In this document: positions 1-13,395 of the stretch, in pieces
Position numbering within the stretch: position 1 is the stretch's first letter
How the letters are laid out: every line of letters starts with the position of its first letter
Assembly (NCBI GenBank): GCA_013398275.1
Contig: VZSE01006029.1
Coordinates: 2,880,000 to 2,943,999, forward strand
Source: Promerops cafer
Taxonomy: Eukaryota; Chordata; Aves; Passeriformes; Nectariniidae
Length of the DNA stretch: 64,000 nucleotides
Direction: 5' to 3'
Made by a program: the position numbers and the translations under genes
The notes under the pieces: generated by a model
The model's input: the letters and a program-made list of their open reading frames with translations, nothing else
Told to the model about the DNA's origin: nothing
Database searches by the model: none

Positions 1-1610
1 CGGTTTTTAGCACTGAAGAAAGAACAGAGTAGGTCTTGTAGCTCTCAAGAACACACTGAAATAAAGAAATTAAAACTACATTCAAGTTCTTGGGGATAAT
101 TGTAGTTTGGGGGTATATTCTGAATACCAAACACAATTTTGAAGGAAGTCCAACTATTTTTAAGGAAAGAAGTGACACATGGAAGTTATTTTCATGTTAG
201 CTGGAGAGACATCGAAGGAAATGCAAATTTAACCCTCAGACTGGGAAGGGCAAAACTGAAGCACATTCCACTTTCATGAGATTTAAATAAGTCTCTTCAC
301 TACAGACAAATAAAACTCTTACAAGCAAATCACAGATCTCAGCTCTGCTTCTTCCAGAAGCTGCTGCCAGAACATCTTGACCTCTTATTTCTTTTAACCA
401 TGTGGTTATACATGATTTGGGTGACTACAGTAATCACAAGCTCTTTGTTAACATACCAGTGCTGTGCATAAACTACTGAGGAGTCAATGACCTGGGCTCA
501 TTTTCCACCCAAAGCACTGATCTATCCTGATCAACATAGTGATTTAACTGCTGCAATGCTTTCACTTTTTCAATCAGATCTTGGCATAAATTCACTAGGC
601 TGAATATAAGAAGAGTCTCACCCGTTCCTTTTCAAAGAAAAATAATGAAGCTAATCATACCATTATAAAGCGGTGCCTCCAGGCACATCAGATACCTCAG
701 GCAACCCAGAACTCCTGAATGCCAAAGTAAACTGACATTTATGGTGTGTCCAGCTACATAAAATGTGAGATGGAAAGCACCAGCTTTTTACATACTTGCA
801 TTGCCACCTACAAGACTTCAACAGGAATTAAAGAGGGTGAGCTGGGAATGCTGTCTGGATAAAGCTGGTGTCTTTGTGGGGAAAGTGAGCAGGTAAGTAG
901 AAAGGAGAAGATTGTCCCCAATATGCTGCAGGGATTTGGCAGTTAAACCAAATTTTTTGTTTCTCTCACTGACCCAAACATATTTTAGCTATTTTGAAGT
1001 ATGAGCATTAGCCTGGTTCTCCTATAGAGTGGTGTACAGGAAGAGGAAGGCTAAGAACAGGGTCATACATCAGCCATGCACCATGTTCATTGTCACTCAG
1101 ACTTCTGAAGATAAGCAATAACGAGTTGAGATATATGCCAAAATCACTTAAATTCTGCTCTCTTTGAGCATCTGTAGTTTAATTAACATTAGTGTATTTT
1201 GCCTGTGAAGATACTGTTCTAGAATTGAGGCCCTGATACTGATTCCATCTTATTGCTACATCTAAACACATACCTCATGAGACATATTAAACCAAGCATA
1301 CCGCACAGCTGTGCACTCAAACTTTTAGTCTTCTGCCCAAAATTAACCCTGTTAAATTTTATAAACTGTTATTTTGTTCTCAGCCACACCAACCCTTACA
1401 CAAAGTTATCCTTTCACAGGCCTACCGTGGACCCCTACAACACATATGGACCCCTACAACACATATGGACCCCTGTACATAAAAAGCCCTGACAGGAACA
1501 CAGGAATTCACCACTGATACATGGTATAAAAATTGGCTTTGGTCATTTTGGATTGCTTAGGGAATCTTGGGACTCCCTCTTGTCTTCTTTTGATCATATA
1601 AATGGGATGG
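1..1610. other. AT-rich non-coding DNA
   Basis: No open frame with recognisable protein content and no CpG island is visible. Apart from a short 19-bp minisatellite near 1,430 I see nothing to annotate. By synteny the next gene to the left should be PENK, but no enkephalin (YGGFM-type) coding exon is visible here. Confidence 0.5.
1429..1474. repeat. 19-bp minisatellite, about 2.4 copies
   Basis: The unit ggacccctacaacacatat occurs at 1429-1447 and 1448-1466, and a third copy starts at 1467 before diverging. The two full copies are identical, so the duplication is recent or still variable. Confidence 0.85.
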
Positions 1611-1615
1611 ATTGC

Positions 1616-2340
1616 AGAATCATAAAATAGTTTGGGTTGAAAGGGGCTTTTAAAAGTCACCTAGTCCAGGCTCCGCTGCAATGAGCAGGGACATTTTCAA
1701 CTACATCAGGTTCTCAGAGCCCCATCCTACCTGAATGTTCCCAGGGACTGGGCATGCACCACCTCTCTGGGCAACCTGTATCTCTGTTTCACCATCCTCA
1801 CTATAAAAAACTTCTTCCTTATATCTACTCTGAATGTATCCTCCTTCAGTTTAAAATTTTTGTACTTCCTTCTATCATAACAGGCCCTGTTAAGAAGTTT
1901 GTCCCTATCTATTTTACAAGTGCTACTTAAGTATTCAAAGTCTGCAGGAAGGTCTCCCTGGAACCNCTCAGAGCCCCATCCTACCTGAATGTTCCCAGGG
2001 ACTGGGCATGCACCACCTCTCTGGGCAACCTGTATCTCTGTTTCACCATCCTCACTATAAAAAATTTCTTCCTTATATCTACTCTGAATGTATCCTCCTT
2101 CAGTTTACAATTTTTGTACTTCCTTCTATCATAACAGGCCCCGCTAAGAAGTTTGTCCCTATCTATTTTACAAGTGCTACTTAAGTATTCAAAGTCTGCA
2201 GGAAGGTCTCCCTGGAACCTTCTCTTCTCCAGGTTGAACAACTCCAGCTCTCTCAGCCTTTCCTCATAGGAGAGGTGTTCCCTCCTTCTGATCAACTTTG
2301 TGATCATCTGTGTGGAGAGGGTCCACAAGACAGCCTTCAC
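1616..2340 (-). mobile_element. CR1 LINE 3' fragment (contains a duplicated block)
   Basis: Read on the minus strand this is the end of CR1 ORF2 and its 3' tail. Residues such as LSYEERLRELELFNLEKRRF, then DIRKKFFIVR and RLPREVV, follow the conserved CR1 carboxy-terminal pattern. The 3' end lies at the low coordinates, where agaatcataaaat is the reverse complement of the usual CR1 terminal repeat. The element is 5'-truncated, as most bird CR1 copies are. About 253 bp inside it are present twice around a single N at 1,966. The true element is therefore probably about 250 bp shorter than drawn. Confidence 0.9.
1713..2219. repeat. Direct 253-bp duplication across a single N
   Basis: 1713-1965 and 1967-2219 are both 253 bp and differ at only four positions that I can see: c/t near 1,811, a/c in the ttta(a/c)aattt stretch, and two t/c in ggccc(t/c)g(t/c)taag. 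Position 1966 is N. Both copies begin ctcagagccccat and end cctggaacc. The equal lengths and exact abutment on the N point to an assembly join that kept both flanks, rather than a tandem duplication in the animal. Confidence 0.9.
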
Positions 2341-3289
2341 CCTCCATCCTGTATTGAAGGATGAATCATCTCATGTCCAATTAACAGCTTTCTCAAGCCG
2401 TTCCAGCTAATCCTCTAATCCCTCAATTCAGCATCATCTAAAGATGGGGACAGCATCAGGCAACTCCAAGTGATTATCACCTGTTCAATGAGGAAGAGCT
2501 AAGGTTGCATTAGCATGTACCTTGACTCCACACTCTGGTTTTCAGGGATCAGAATGTTATTGAACTTAACATTCTAAAAGAGCATGAGACATTACAAAAC
2601 AATTTTGACAACGTGGTAAGACATTTTTCTGTGGTGAAACCTGCAGGACTATTAAGCTAATGGCCAAGCTTTTTAAATCACAAGGTCATCCACTTCTTCC
2701 TCACCCTTCTGTATGCAATCCTCTCTTCTGTCATGTGACCATCAGGTTCAGAAAAATTAAGACAGCTTATCTCTCATGAGTCTTTGATGCAGTGTTGGCC
2801 CTGTTTTTCTGGTTTAAGAGCTTATGGACGATGTTATAGTGAGCTGTAAACTTAGTCATAAGCCTAACAAGCTTGCATTTTACCTACGCAAACTATTCTG
2901 TAGAGTACAAACAATGTATCTTTTCTTTCCATAAAAAGAAATATGATTATGATTATTTATGATTTTAAAAAGATTTGAAACTGATGTGCAATAGTGGAAA
3001 ATATCCTGCAAAGATGGTGTTCGTTTTAGTTTTGACCTGCAACTGTTTTTAAGTGTTGCAAAATAGACAAAGCAAAACCTGAACAGACACAGACAAACTT
3101 GAGAAGTTCGTGAGGTAAATAAATCTATCTACTGATGATACAAAATTATCTTATCTGTATGAGGCAACATACTGACTGTTTAAAGTCTAAGGTGGCCTTT
3201 TGACTTCTTCCTATAGTGAGCTCCAGTTCATATTCTACTTTCGAGACTTCTCATCTCTGATGTCCATTCAACTCCAGATCTTTCATGCC
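2341..3289. other. AT-rich non-coding DNA
   Basis: No gene, RNA or recognisable repeat boundary is visible apart from short A/T-rich runs. Confidence 0.4.
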
Positions 3290-3420
3290 TTGAGAGATGG
3301 TCATCAACAACTAGAACTGGAGTGAGGTCTTACCTAACCTCACACAGCAGGATGACAATCGTTCCTGCTCCATTCCACATGTGTGTAATTGCTCAAACAT
3401 GAAAGCCCAGGACCTCCTTA
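3290..3420 (-). mobile_element. Possible old CR1 remnant
   Basis: The run gagtgaggtcttacc, then gacaatcgttcctgctc and later gcccaggac, matches the order of words in the antisense of CR1 ORF2 (usual form: gaggtctcacc, gacaatcacctccctgctc, gcccaggat). Divergence is high and the ends are uncertain. It could be an older extension of the element at 1.6-2.3 kb. Confidence 0.35.
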
Positions 3421-5984
3421 TTACAGTTGTCCTATTTTTCTTGGTAATAAATCAAATTAAGGTGTCATTTTATTATGTATCAAATATCTTGGTGTGTACC
3501 TTTTACTGTGGTTGCTACAGGTCCTAAACAAATGAATGCATCATTACATCTTCACAGGAATTGGCAGGACACACAAGAAGTTCACAGGATACAGTGATAA
3601 AGAAGAAACAGGAGACACAAAATGAAGGTGGAAATTTGCTTCAAGGACTTTCTACAAAGGGACACAAGCAAAAAGAAGATTAGAACATTGAGAAAAATAA
3701 TGGCTCCACTGGAAGGACTGACTAGTGTCAGCATTAGATCTGAAAACCAGGCACCACTGGTTTGAACTCAGCTGTTCAGGACAGTCAACCATTGGCTCAC
3801 CTGTTCAAGGAGTCACATGCCCTCCATTGCATACATTTTTCACTTAAGATTTCATGGGCATAGAGATTTAGCAGTAATATTAAAATTACACATAGAGAAA
3901 ATTTCTCTAGGCGAGCATAAACATACCTACTTTAAAATGAGATTGTTTTGAGAATCATATTAACCTATTAAACCTGAAACCTCTGTACTGCATGAAACTT
4001 TGTACATGCAATAGTAGAGTAATTTCCAGAAACATCTAATGGACGTCACCTCTTCAAACATCCACTATGTCTGAATTATGACACTCAGGAAGTAATTTTT
4101 TTTCAATTATAGGGCCATCAGGAAATAGTGTTGACTATTATAAAATTTTCTAAGGAGTATGTTAAATAATGCAGAGGAAAAATTAGAAAGATGATCTAGT
4201 TTCAAAGTGGTTACAGTTAAATTTTCCACATGCAAAGCAAGTTTGCCAAACATGAAGGAGGTTTACAGGAAAGCATATGAAATAAATTCCAGTGGGCTTC
4301 ATTTTCTATCACACCTTATCACCGTGATGGCAGAATAAATATCTGGCAGACAAAGAAACACAGGTCTCTTTCTGTAAAAGAAAGAAAACCAACCAACCAA
4401 ACATCCAAACAAAATCAGCAAGCCACTGAGTAAATTCTTCTCAAGCACTTTGCCTCCCAACCAAATTTCATTCACAATTCATTACATGAAGAAACAGTTC
4501 TATGATAGATACAGCAAAAGCTGAACTGATGAAGAAGTGACAACAAACATCAGCAAATTGTGGAGACACACATATTTGAACATTCAGCAAGATTAGAAAG
4601 TATTTAAGTCAGACATTATTTGTATGGATTTGGAAAGAGTTCTGCCGGTGGCCAAGGTACTTCCATAATTTCTTGTGAGAGAAACTTTGCACTTTACAGT
4701 AATCTTTTGGTAAGCTACAATGGGTAACTTAGTTCATGGTTGGCATTATTTAGGCCAGCACCTTCCCAGTGCCAAGGAAAAGAAGTCAAGGAGCACAGGT
4801 GCCAGTATAACACTGCTGCTCCCCACTAGCTCCTGTTCCGGCCCGTGCAGCAGAAACTCTTATACTGCAGTCCTAACCTGTGTAAGCCTGGCTGGGAAAG
4901 CACATTCCCATGTGCTTCACTATCCCAGCTCTGACTACTGTTGTTTCACCTCAGAGATGAGGCTTCTCTGAGGGAGCAGCTGGTGCGTGCATCAGAGCTT
5001 CTCCTGTCCCTGCTTTCCTGACCTAACACAGAACGAAGAAACAAACAGACCCCGTGGGTCATTAACAATGCATTCTCCATTCTTACCTCCCTTACGCTTA
5101 AGAGGTTCTCTGGCTTTGCTGTATGGGGAACCCATCTGCTAGCAGCCTCTCATAATCTTCTGCACATTTCTGTGTCCTGATAGCCAAGTGTCTGGGCAAT
5201 CTCCTCTGTGGAAAGTCTTTCCTTAGATTTCTGAGGTCAACGGGGAATGACTGCAACATGGATACTATTTTAATGTTGCAACTTGTAAGTAAAGGATTGA
5301 TTTTTAAGATTTAAAGAGATGGAATAAAAACAAAATTGAAGAGAATAGTTAAGGGTGGAAAGAATAAAACATTGGTCAGCTGGCTGAGTAGGAAGTACTG
5401 TAGAGTTTTAGGAGTGTTGAAGTTAGTAATGCACAAAAAGGGAGTGGTGAGAAGAGCTAAGAATCTGGCCATGAAAAGGTGTGTGTATGACATACATCCA
5501 AATGTTGAAGAGGTGATACTTGGGAGACTGATAGGATTGCACCATGTAGTAAATATGGGTTGGCTAAGGTCCTCCGCAGGAACTAGATAGGATTCTCCTA
5601 AAGGAGAGACTGTGATCTCTTTCTGATCCCAAAAGAGTTGAGGGGAGCACACCACCACCAAAAGAAGGCTGTGGGGAAGACAAGGCAAGCCAGTAATTGT
5701 GGATGACTTGAGCTTTTAGCATCACTGACATACAAAAAGGAGATTCCAGACCTGGTGACATGGAGAAGCAGGTCTGGCTGAAACACAGCCTGTAACACTG
5801 AAAGCTGGCACAATTAAAACAGGAGCGTAGGGTAGAAACCTGCTCGCATGTAAGAGCCCAGGTGTGTTTCCCACCCATGGAAACGTCGTCACAGGGGCAT
5901 ACCTAAGGTGGAGGCCCAGAGAAAACATGTCATGACCCACGTTGTTGTATCAGGTGTCTATTGCTCTATCAGCCCTCGTTGCTT
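3421..5984. other. Non-coding DNA
   Basis: No supported gene. A short (AACC)n stretch lies near 4,388. Overlapping open frames on both strands around 5,310-5,940 have no recognisable domains and shadow one another, so I do not call them. Confidence 0.4.
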
Positions 5985-6071
5985 AAGTGCCACCATTGCG
6001 GCAACGGGGCCCATCGCCCTGAGGACCGGGGCCGAGCCGTGCGCGGCGCCCGCCCGTTCGATCCGGCAGGT

Positions 6072-6080
6072 GCCATTTTG
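6072..6080 (-). promoter_or_regulatory. YY1-like site
   Basis: gccattttg reads caaaatggc on the minus strand, the YY1 core, inside the CpG island. Confidence 0.4.
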
Positions 6081-6245
6081 TGGCACCACAGGCCCGAACC
6101 GCTCCGGCGGCCCCGGTGGAACTCCCCCGCCGCCGCCCCCCGCCCCAGGAGGCTGCGACCGGGGACACGGCAGGGACCCGCACTCCGGCCCCAACACTGC
6201 CGCCCCCGGGCCCCCCGAGCCGCCCATCCCGCCGCCCCCGCCGGC

Positions 6246-6262
6246 ACTACATTTCCCGGCAG
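6246..6262 (+). promoter_or_regulatory. ZNF143/SBS-like site
   Basis: actacatttcccggcag matches the ACTACAnTTCCC core of the ZNF143 (Staf) binding element and sits near the centre of the CpG island. Confidence 0.5.
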
Positions 6263-6560
6263 CGCGGGGCGGGGACCGGCCGGGCCCGGCTGGGGCTGCT
6301 GGGAGGGCCGGTGCCTCGCCTGCTGGCTTTCCGGAGCGTCAGGAAGGGAAGGGTTCTTTGGGGTTTTTTTTATTGTAGGTGCAAGCCGAAGGGGGAAAGC
6401 CCCGCAGGCAAAAAAAAGCATCACCGCTTCCTCAGTTCCCAGTGGGACCGGTAACGGCAGCGCCTGTCTGGCGGGGCGGGGAGGGGGATCCAGCCGGGTC
6501 CCAGGTGGTTTACGAGCGAAGGGGTTCCTTCCTCTGGAGGGCTGTGGCACTTCAGAGGTC

Positions 6561-9500
6561 GGGTTTTAAAATACTTTTTTTAATTTATGGTTTCTGTAAT
6601 CACTTCGCAGGCATCCTGGAGACTAACAGCTGTTGGGGGATCGTGGTGGCTCCGGGCTGGGACTGTTTGTGGGTGTTCGTTCCAAATGCAAATTCAGGCG
6701 CCGTGAGGCTGTGGCTGTACACCGCTGTACACCTTGCTAGGAAAGACCAGGAATGTGAAGTTGGCATTTCTTTGGCCGTACCTTCCTGACCAATGTTTTG
6801 TTTCTCAGTGTTTTTCAGCCAGATATAAAAAGGCAGTCTATTAAGTTAATAAAAATGCAAAACAAAATTGTACCCACCAGTATTTGGGAGTGCACACGAA
6901 CAAATGCAGACAACGTGAAAATAAGAACAGAATCGTTAAAGCTCAGGTTTGGTTTTGGTTGCTGCTAACTGAAAACTGGTGCCCGAGCTGGCCTGTGCAT
7001 TTTCTTTGCTCAGAAAGTTGATAGGTCACTGTTTTTCTTCAAGAACTATGGGTGACCTATCAATTTAGAAAAAAAAGCAATGGAGGCCTCTGTTGAACAT
7101 GATGGAAAGCTTTTTACAACCTTCCTTACTGACCTTCCCTTCCTTATATTTTTCAATCTCAGTTTTCAGATGTCTAGAAATTTTCCAATGGAGCTACATG
7201 TCCCCATATGGCAAATTCAACCCCAGCGAGAAGAGGTATACTTTTTTAGCTACTGTTGTCATATGTTGGGCATGATCTACAGATAAAACAATCCATGGAT
7301 CATAGCTTAAAATGCAACAGGTAGGCAGATGTATATTGTTTACCAATTCAGTGGTACCTTCAATAATTAATAGTTGCTCTAATTGCACAATATAAATGTG
7401 TGCCTGTTCTCTAATGCCTACAAGGGCAGGTAAGTGAGATAAAACCCCAAGACTTTAATTATAGGTGTGTGACGTACTAACATAGACAAACCAAAAACCT
7501 GCACCTTACATACAAAAGGTCTTTTTCCTAAGGGAAAATTCACAGACATTATCCAGAGATCAAAAGGCATAAAAGGAACATTTCCATAATTATTCAGAAG
7601 CTGCTGTAATACACAAGCATGTCAATTATATTTTCTCCATTTATCCATCAGGAACATTAAACACAAAACTGTTTTCTGTGGCTTAGGAAGTCCCTGACTG
7701 AAAGTGTCCATATGCACTGAAAGAGAACTTGTTTGCTTTCCCTGTTCTTACACTGTTTGCCTAAGTATGTGCTGCTGGCTGCATGAGGAGTAAAATACAA
7801 GGTTAAATAGATGTATTGACTAACACAGTGTGGCTGTTCTGCAATGAACAATGTCGCTGCAGTGCTGTATAGGTATCAGTCATGTCATATCAGCTGTGTA
7901 ATTTAGCTTTCTGAAATGAAACTCTTCTTTCTTTAAACTGCTGCTCTGAGCAGTAAGACCGTTCTCCACAATCACTTTACAAACTGTCCAATACTTAGTA
8001 CATACATACATAAAAGACTGTTGAATCTCTGAAATTGGAATTCTAGTAGGCAATCACTAAAAACACTGGGTTTTAATACACTTTTTCTTGTGTAAGCATT
8101 TTATAATCAACCTGCATAAAATAATGACAATTTTCACCATGAAAATCAGTCTGGTTTCCAGGACTGAGTGTAGAGGGAAAGGGCAGTTTCTTTTCTTTCA
8201 TTTACACCTTGAGGATGACACTCACTTGTTATCACCTACTTGTTTATTGTGAGAAACTGAATAATCATTAAGTTCATCCACATCATTTGAGATGTTATAT
8301 TCCTCTATCACACCTCTCCCCTCTCAATTTTTCCAAGCTGTTGAGATGTCTCTTAGGTGAAAGCTATTACGCAGCGTGACAGCCTGTTCACTCTTTGGCA
8401 TACCTTCCAAGTTGTTCTGGATCTTTTCTGAGATGGGAGTAGAAAGCAGGGGAATCAGTTCTTACTTAGCATGGAAGATATGGGTGCATGATGGATTCAT
8501 TGTGATGTGATTATTAGTTTATATTTTCTTATCCTTTCTTCCCTGAAAAACTATTATGTCACTTTGCATATTATTCTGATATACTTCCCAATGCTTTCCA
8601 GACTCTTTCCCTTCTTCAGAGACCATTGATTTGGGTTTAAAATGCAAGCAGTTTTCAGCCTGACAGATTTTGAAACAAAATCCAGTCTAAAACTAGGTGG
8701 TCTTGTGGTCTTGTTTTCTCCAAGCATAATTTTCAAGGAACAGGAAGGAGGCTGAGGAAGATAACGTTGGTGGAACTCTGCTTCAACCACAGGAAGTTAA
8801 ATGGGCAACAGTGAAGCATTTAAAAAATGGCTTTCTTTGGCTTTCAGCTATGGAATTAACATGTTACAGAATTAGAAAAAAAGTCTAGTACAGGAAAATA
8901 TTTCAGAAGTTAAGTGAGCAATAGTAAGAAATACAGACCTTTCAGAAAATGTAAGGGCCTTACTTTATATTCAGATACATAAGAAGTGACACTGTGAGTA
9001 CTCAGAAAATATCCTGCATTCAAATGGAACAAAATTGGGGAAAAAAGTTCTTTCTGTAATATTTAGATGATTTCATAGGATTTCTGTGCGTGAGGTTCCA
9101 CACTTAGCAAGTGATGTCTTGGGGAAAAAAAAAAATCACAAAATCAAAAATCTCCCATAGCTATTCAAAGTCAGCTGTGGAAAAAAGTTTGAATTTCTCC
9201 ATTTGTGGTATAAAATACAGTGAAAGATAAAGGACTACAAAAGCAGTGATAAGTTTTTTTCATTAGGGTTAGCTGAGAGTAAACATCTGGACAAGTTTCC
9301 TTTCTTCACAAACTTCCTTGACACTTTTTCGTCATACCACTTTGTGCTGCTGTGGGATCACATGCATCAGCCTTTTGCCACCAACCAACATGATGCTCAG
9401 TTTAATCCATCAATAGTCAGCTACTACAGGCACTACAGGCATTACAAATCAGAGCTGAAATGGGACAACAGCAAATTTTAAAATAAGAATCTTACATATA

Positions 9501-12500
9501 ATACTCAAAGATACAACAGTTCATTGTAGGGAAAATGTATTAACAAAGGCATTGGATGCATTTCAAACAAGTGTAGGCAAATGGATGTAACAAAATCATC
9601 AAAGTGTAAATATAGTCATAAAATCCAACAAAATGTAGTACAACTTTAAAAAGGGTTGAGAAGTGTGACTGAAAGAGCTGGACAGGATTTTTCCACCTGC
9701 TTTAGGATTTGAAATGTCTTTTTCTTTACACACTCTTTCTAACCTACAGAGTACTGCATAGGTCAGTAGACTCATTAGTACTCAAGACCTCAAAGCCCTG
9801 AATACAAATCATCTCCCTAGTCTAGATCAGAATTTTACATGATGAAAACAGCAGTTTGTACTGCATGTTGTGTCATGTGTACACTCTTAGCTTCTTTTGG
9901 GGAGTTGTTCAACTTAAGTGAACTATTAAGCGGACCACAGAAATCCAGATTTGCAGATGAGGGAGAGTGACATTTAAGTTTGAATCAAACCTGGCAAAGC
10001 AGAGGTGATTCAATCTCTGGTGCCTCAGAAATCAGCTGGATCACTCTGAAGGTAGCAGGTTTGAGGCTCTTTTGCAGTAACCAGGGGAACACAGTGAAAC
10101 CTTGTCCAAGCCAGTACACTCCTGTAAATACTTCATGCTCAATGTTCATGAATTTATATATTCTCTGAGAAAAGAGTTTCACCAGAATGTTTATGTGTGG
10201 ATTTCCTCTGTAGATGAAGACCCTAATAACTTAGAAATTGTAGAGAAAAGGGCAAGTTAAAATCAAAAGCAAAACAGTGCTGTAATTTTGGATGTAGCAG
10301 AGACACGAGGGTTAATGTCATTACAGCTGGCAGCTAAGTATGATATCATGGACATAAAAGTTAGCATAAAAATATCAGCAATTTTTCCTTTCATAGCATT
10401 TTTTTTCCAATTTACAGGCCAACAATGCAGAGGAATGTATCAGCGTTTATTTTCTTCACAGACATTAGCAGCATTATCTCAGCTTTTGAGAAATACACAG
10501 CAAGCCAAAATCAACCATCACAAGACATGCAAGTGTATGTTGGCACTCAAAGTTTTACTGAGGGACAGAGGGTACTTTCTGTCTTATTGAGAGGCACTTA
10601 CATGAGAATAGGCAAAAATCCTGATATTTAATAATCACATCAGCTGATACTCTAGAAAGTATGGTGCAGAGCTGGAAACCCCCATCTCCTTTAGGCCTAT
10701 AAAAAACAAAGTAACAGAGGAGTGAAGGACCAAATTTTTTTTTCATGGTAGCGTACAGTGATGCAGGTATGAAATGAAGCTGAACACTCAGAGAATTAGT
10801 GGCCACATATTACAGAGTGCATTAGAATACACTAGAAACTCTGCACCTCACTCTCCCCAGGCTGTTTAACATCAATCTGAAACAAGACAAAAAGCAACAG
10901 TATTTGAAAAGAAGGAGAAGCAGAGAAATGAAGATTGGGTCTGGCACAGAACCATTATTCATTTCCTTCTCCCCCTATCATTTATCTTCCCTCCTAGCCC
11001 CTGCCTGCATGTAAGGCTGCCCTGCCTTTCCATCAGGGCACAGGTCTGCAAGCCCAGATGAGATATTCATGACTGCCACACTTGGGAGTCTTCCCTCCAG
11101 CACATGGAGGTTTAAATTAGATCTTTGGTTACACCTTGCTGTTTCCATTCTGTGTTCTCCAATCCCTACTTATTCCTGTACTGGAACACACTCTCCAACC
11201 CACTGCTTTCCTATATATTCAATTAATAAATTAAAACCTTGCTAACTTTTCTTTCTGTTAACTGGATATCAGCCTTACTGCCTCATTTCCCAGACCACCA
11301 ACCTTTTTTGCTGGTTTTTCTTCCCTGCTGTGTCTCTAATTTTTCCATGTCAGAAACCTTGCATTACTCTTTTATTAGGAAGCATTTTTTCCAAGTCCCA
11401 AATGGTAGGAAACCGCCTCACTCTCTTTACCATTCAATGAGAATTATGAATTACCTTTTTTTTTCAACTTCTCCCTTTAAATCCATCCTGACAGCCTGTA
11501 CATCATAAATGTATAAATGATGTTTTAGTCCAGACTCCTCTAGTAACTATTCACAGAATTTCTTTTTTCATAAAGAAAGGAGAAAAATCTCTTGTGGGAC
11601 ACTTCCTCCTGCAGTACAGGCAGGTACTCTAGTAAGTAAGGATGCTAATAAGAGCATACCATGGGCACATAGGGGAGCATGCAAAAGCTCTGAGCAAACA
11701 GCTACGTAGCAGCATTCTCTTTGCAGCTGACTGTGGCAGCTCACAGATTATCTGTGTTCATTGTGCATCAAAGTTACAGCTTATACATTGGCAAATAAAA
11801 TCCTAGTGCAGGATCAGAAAACACGTGCTGCTAAGCAAAGCTGATTTATAACAGCTCTTGGACGCATACTTAATATTTGAGCATATGCTGTAACATTTCT
11901 GCATCACACTAGAATGCACCCCTTTTTTTTTTTGTTCATCTCACTGTTCTGAATAAAGTGGGTTAACTTTGGAGGCAGATGGGAACTCAGCCAACACTGC
12001 CTGATTACCAGACTGATTTAACAGGCATTCCTGTATGGGTAAAGAACATAATTTCACACACACCCCTGTGTATAATACAACCTGTTGCCATGGTTAGAGG
12101 CAAGAGCACCCATACCACACTTTCTTATGGCATGGGAACCCCAATTAAGTTAGTCATGTTTTGCAAGCTTTTGCTCCTCTTGCCACACAGTCCTCTGCAC
12201 TGTGTGAGCATACGATAAATTTCATCACAGAGGTGGCCCGTATCAACACATTTCCTTGTTCTGATGAGGTTCACAGCCTCATCAAAACAAAAATTCCTCA
12301 AGCAAAAATGCTTGGGGAATTAAAAACAATCTCTCAGGTCTTGACATTGGAAACACATCTTAACAGACAGTGAACTAGAGGACCTGAGCATCCAGTGGCT
12401 AAGTCATGGTGGTAGTGCTGGCATATTCCTCTTCCACTGATAATTTGTCCCTGTCCTAATGTTTGAGGAACACCAAAGCTGCTGGTTATATTTGCTGTGT

Positions 12501-13061
12501 AGCTCATAAATACTTTGAACAGATGTTAATGCAGCACATTTTACCCCCTCACCCTCACTAAACAGGACTTAGCACTTTTCTCAGATGAAATGAGTGGGGC
12601 ACCAGTGGGTAATAGTTTGTCACTTTTACAATTCCTGTATTTTCAAATCTGCTAATACAGGGAACTATAATTCCATAAACCTCCATTACATGGTAAAAAT
12701 CACTCAAAGGAAATGCATGTAGTAAATGAAAATTCAGACTGTCACTTAGTCTTCTGTGTTCAGGATGGTAAGCCTTGCTTTTGACTGGAATCTCCTTTGC
12801 CCCAGCTGTTTTTCTTCTGCAGGAATAAAAAAGGAAAAGTTAATTTTGAGTTACTCTGGCTAAGTGGTGTTTGTCCTGTTTCCTTCAGAGGCAACACGGG
12901 AGATATCTGACTTCTGTGAGCAAGGCACTAGGGTTTCTATGAAGACACACTCCTCTCTTAGAGGTTGCAATGTGTGACTATGGACAAGTTTGTGTAGGCT
13001 GCATTTGCAGTGACGTAACTACAATTGCTAAAGCAGCTGATACTGCCAATGAAAACTTACC
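6561..13061. other. Long non-coding interval
   Basis: Only short scattered open frames without domains occur here, and I recognise no repeat family. If the CpG island to the left is an active promoter, this could be lncRNA body or intron. Confidence 0.4.
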
Positions 13062-13395
13062 ATGGAATTACAGAATACTCTGAGTTGGAAGGGGCCCATC
13101 AGGATCATCAAGTCCAACTCTTGGCCCTGCACAGGACATCTCAAGAGCCATACCATGTGCCTGAGAGGACTGTCCACACGCTTCTTGAGCTTGGTGCTGT
13201 GACCACTTCCCTGGGGAGCCTGTTCAGTGTTCAGCCACCGTCTGGGTGAAAAATCTTTTCCTGAGCTCCAACCTAAAACTTTCCTGACTCAGATTCATAC
13301 TGTTTCCTTGAATCCTGATGAGAGTGAAGAGATCAGTACCTGCCCCTCCACTTCCACTCTTGAAGATGTTGAAGAGCTCAGTGAGGTCATTTTAG
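13062..13395 (-). mobile_element. CR1 LINE 3' fragment
   Basis: The stretch opens with acagaatactctgagttgg and continues with gatcatcaagtccaactc, the antisense of the CR1 3' end. It then runs through words typical of antisense ORF2: catgtgcctgagag, cttccctggggagcctgttc, tctgggtgaaaaatc, and agagatcagtacctgcccctcc. It is 5'-truncated and diverged, with frames broken. Confidence 0.88.

Larger units (their letters stand above)
5985..6560. promoter_or_regulatory. Orphan CpG island, candidate housekeeping-type promoter
   Basis: GC content jumps from AT-rich flanks to a dense CpG block of about 570 bp with many CGs and G/C runs. It contains gccattttg (6072-6080), the reverse complement of a YY1 core, and actacatttcccggcag (6246-6262), close to the ZNF143 (SBS) element ACTACAATTCCCAGC. 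Both motifs are typical of broad, often bidirectional promoters. No known gene can be assigned: SDR16C5 starts 12.7 kb to the right, and no coding exon is visible nearby on either strand. It could drive an lncRNA or an upstream alternative first exon. Confidence 0.65.

Noticed and set aside
5908..6789. Several overlapping frames of 66-202 aa on both strands
   Set aside because: They sit in a CpG island where stop codons are rare. Pro/Gly/Ala/Arg-rich translations appear in all frames and no domain is seen.
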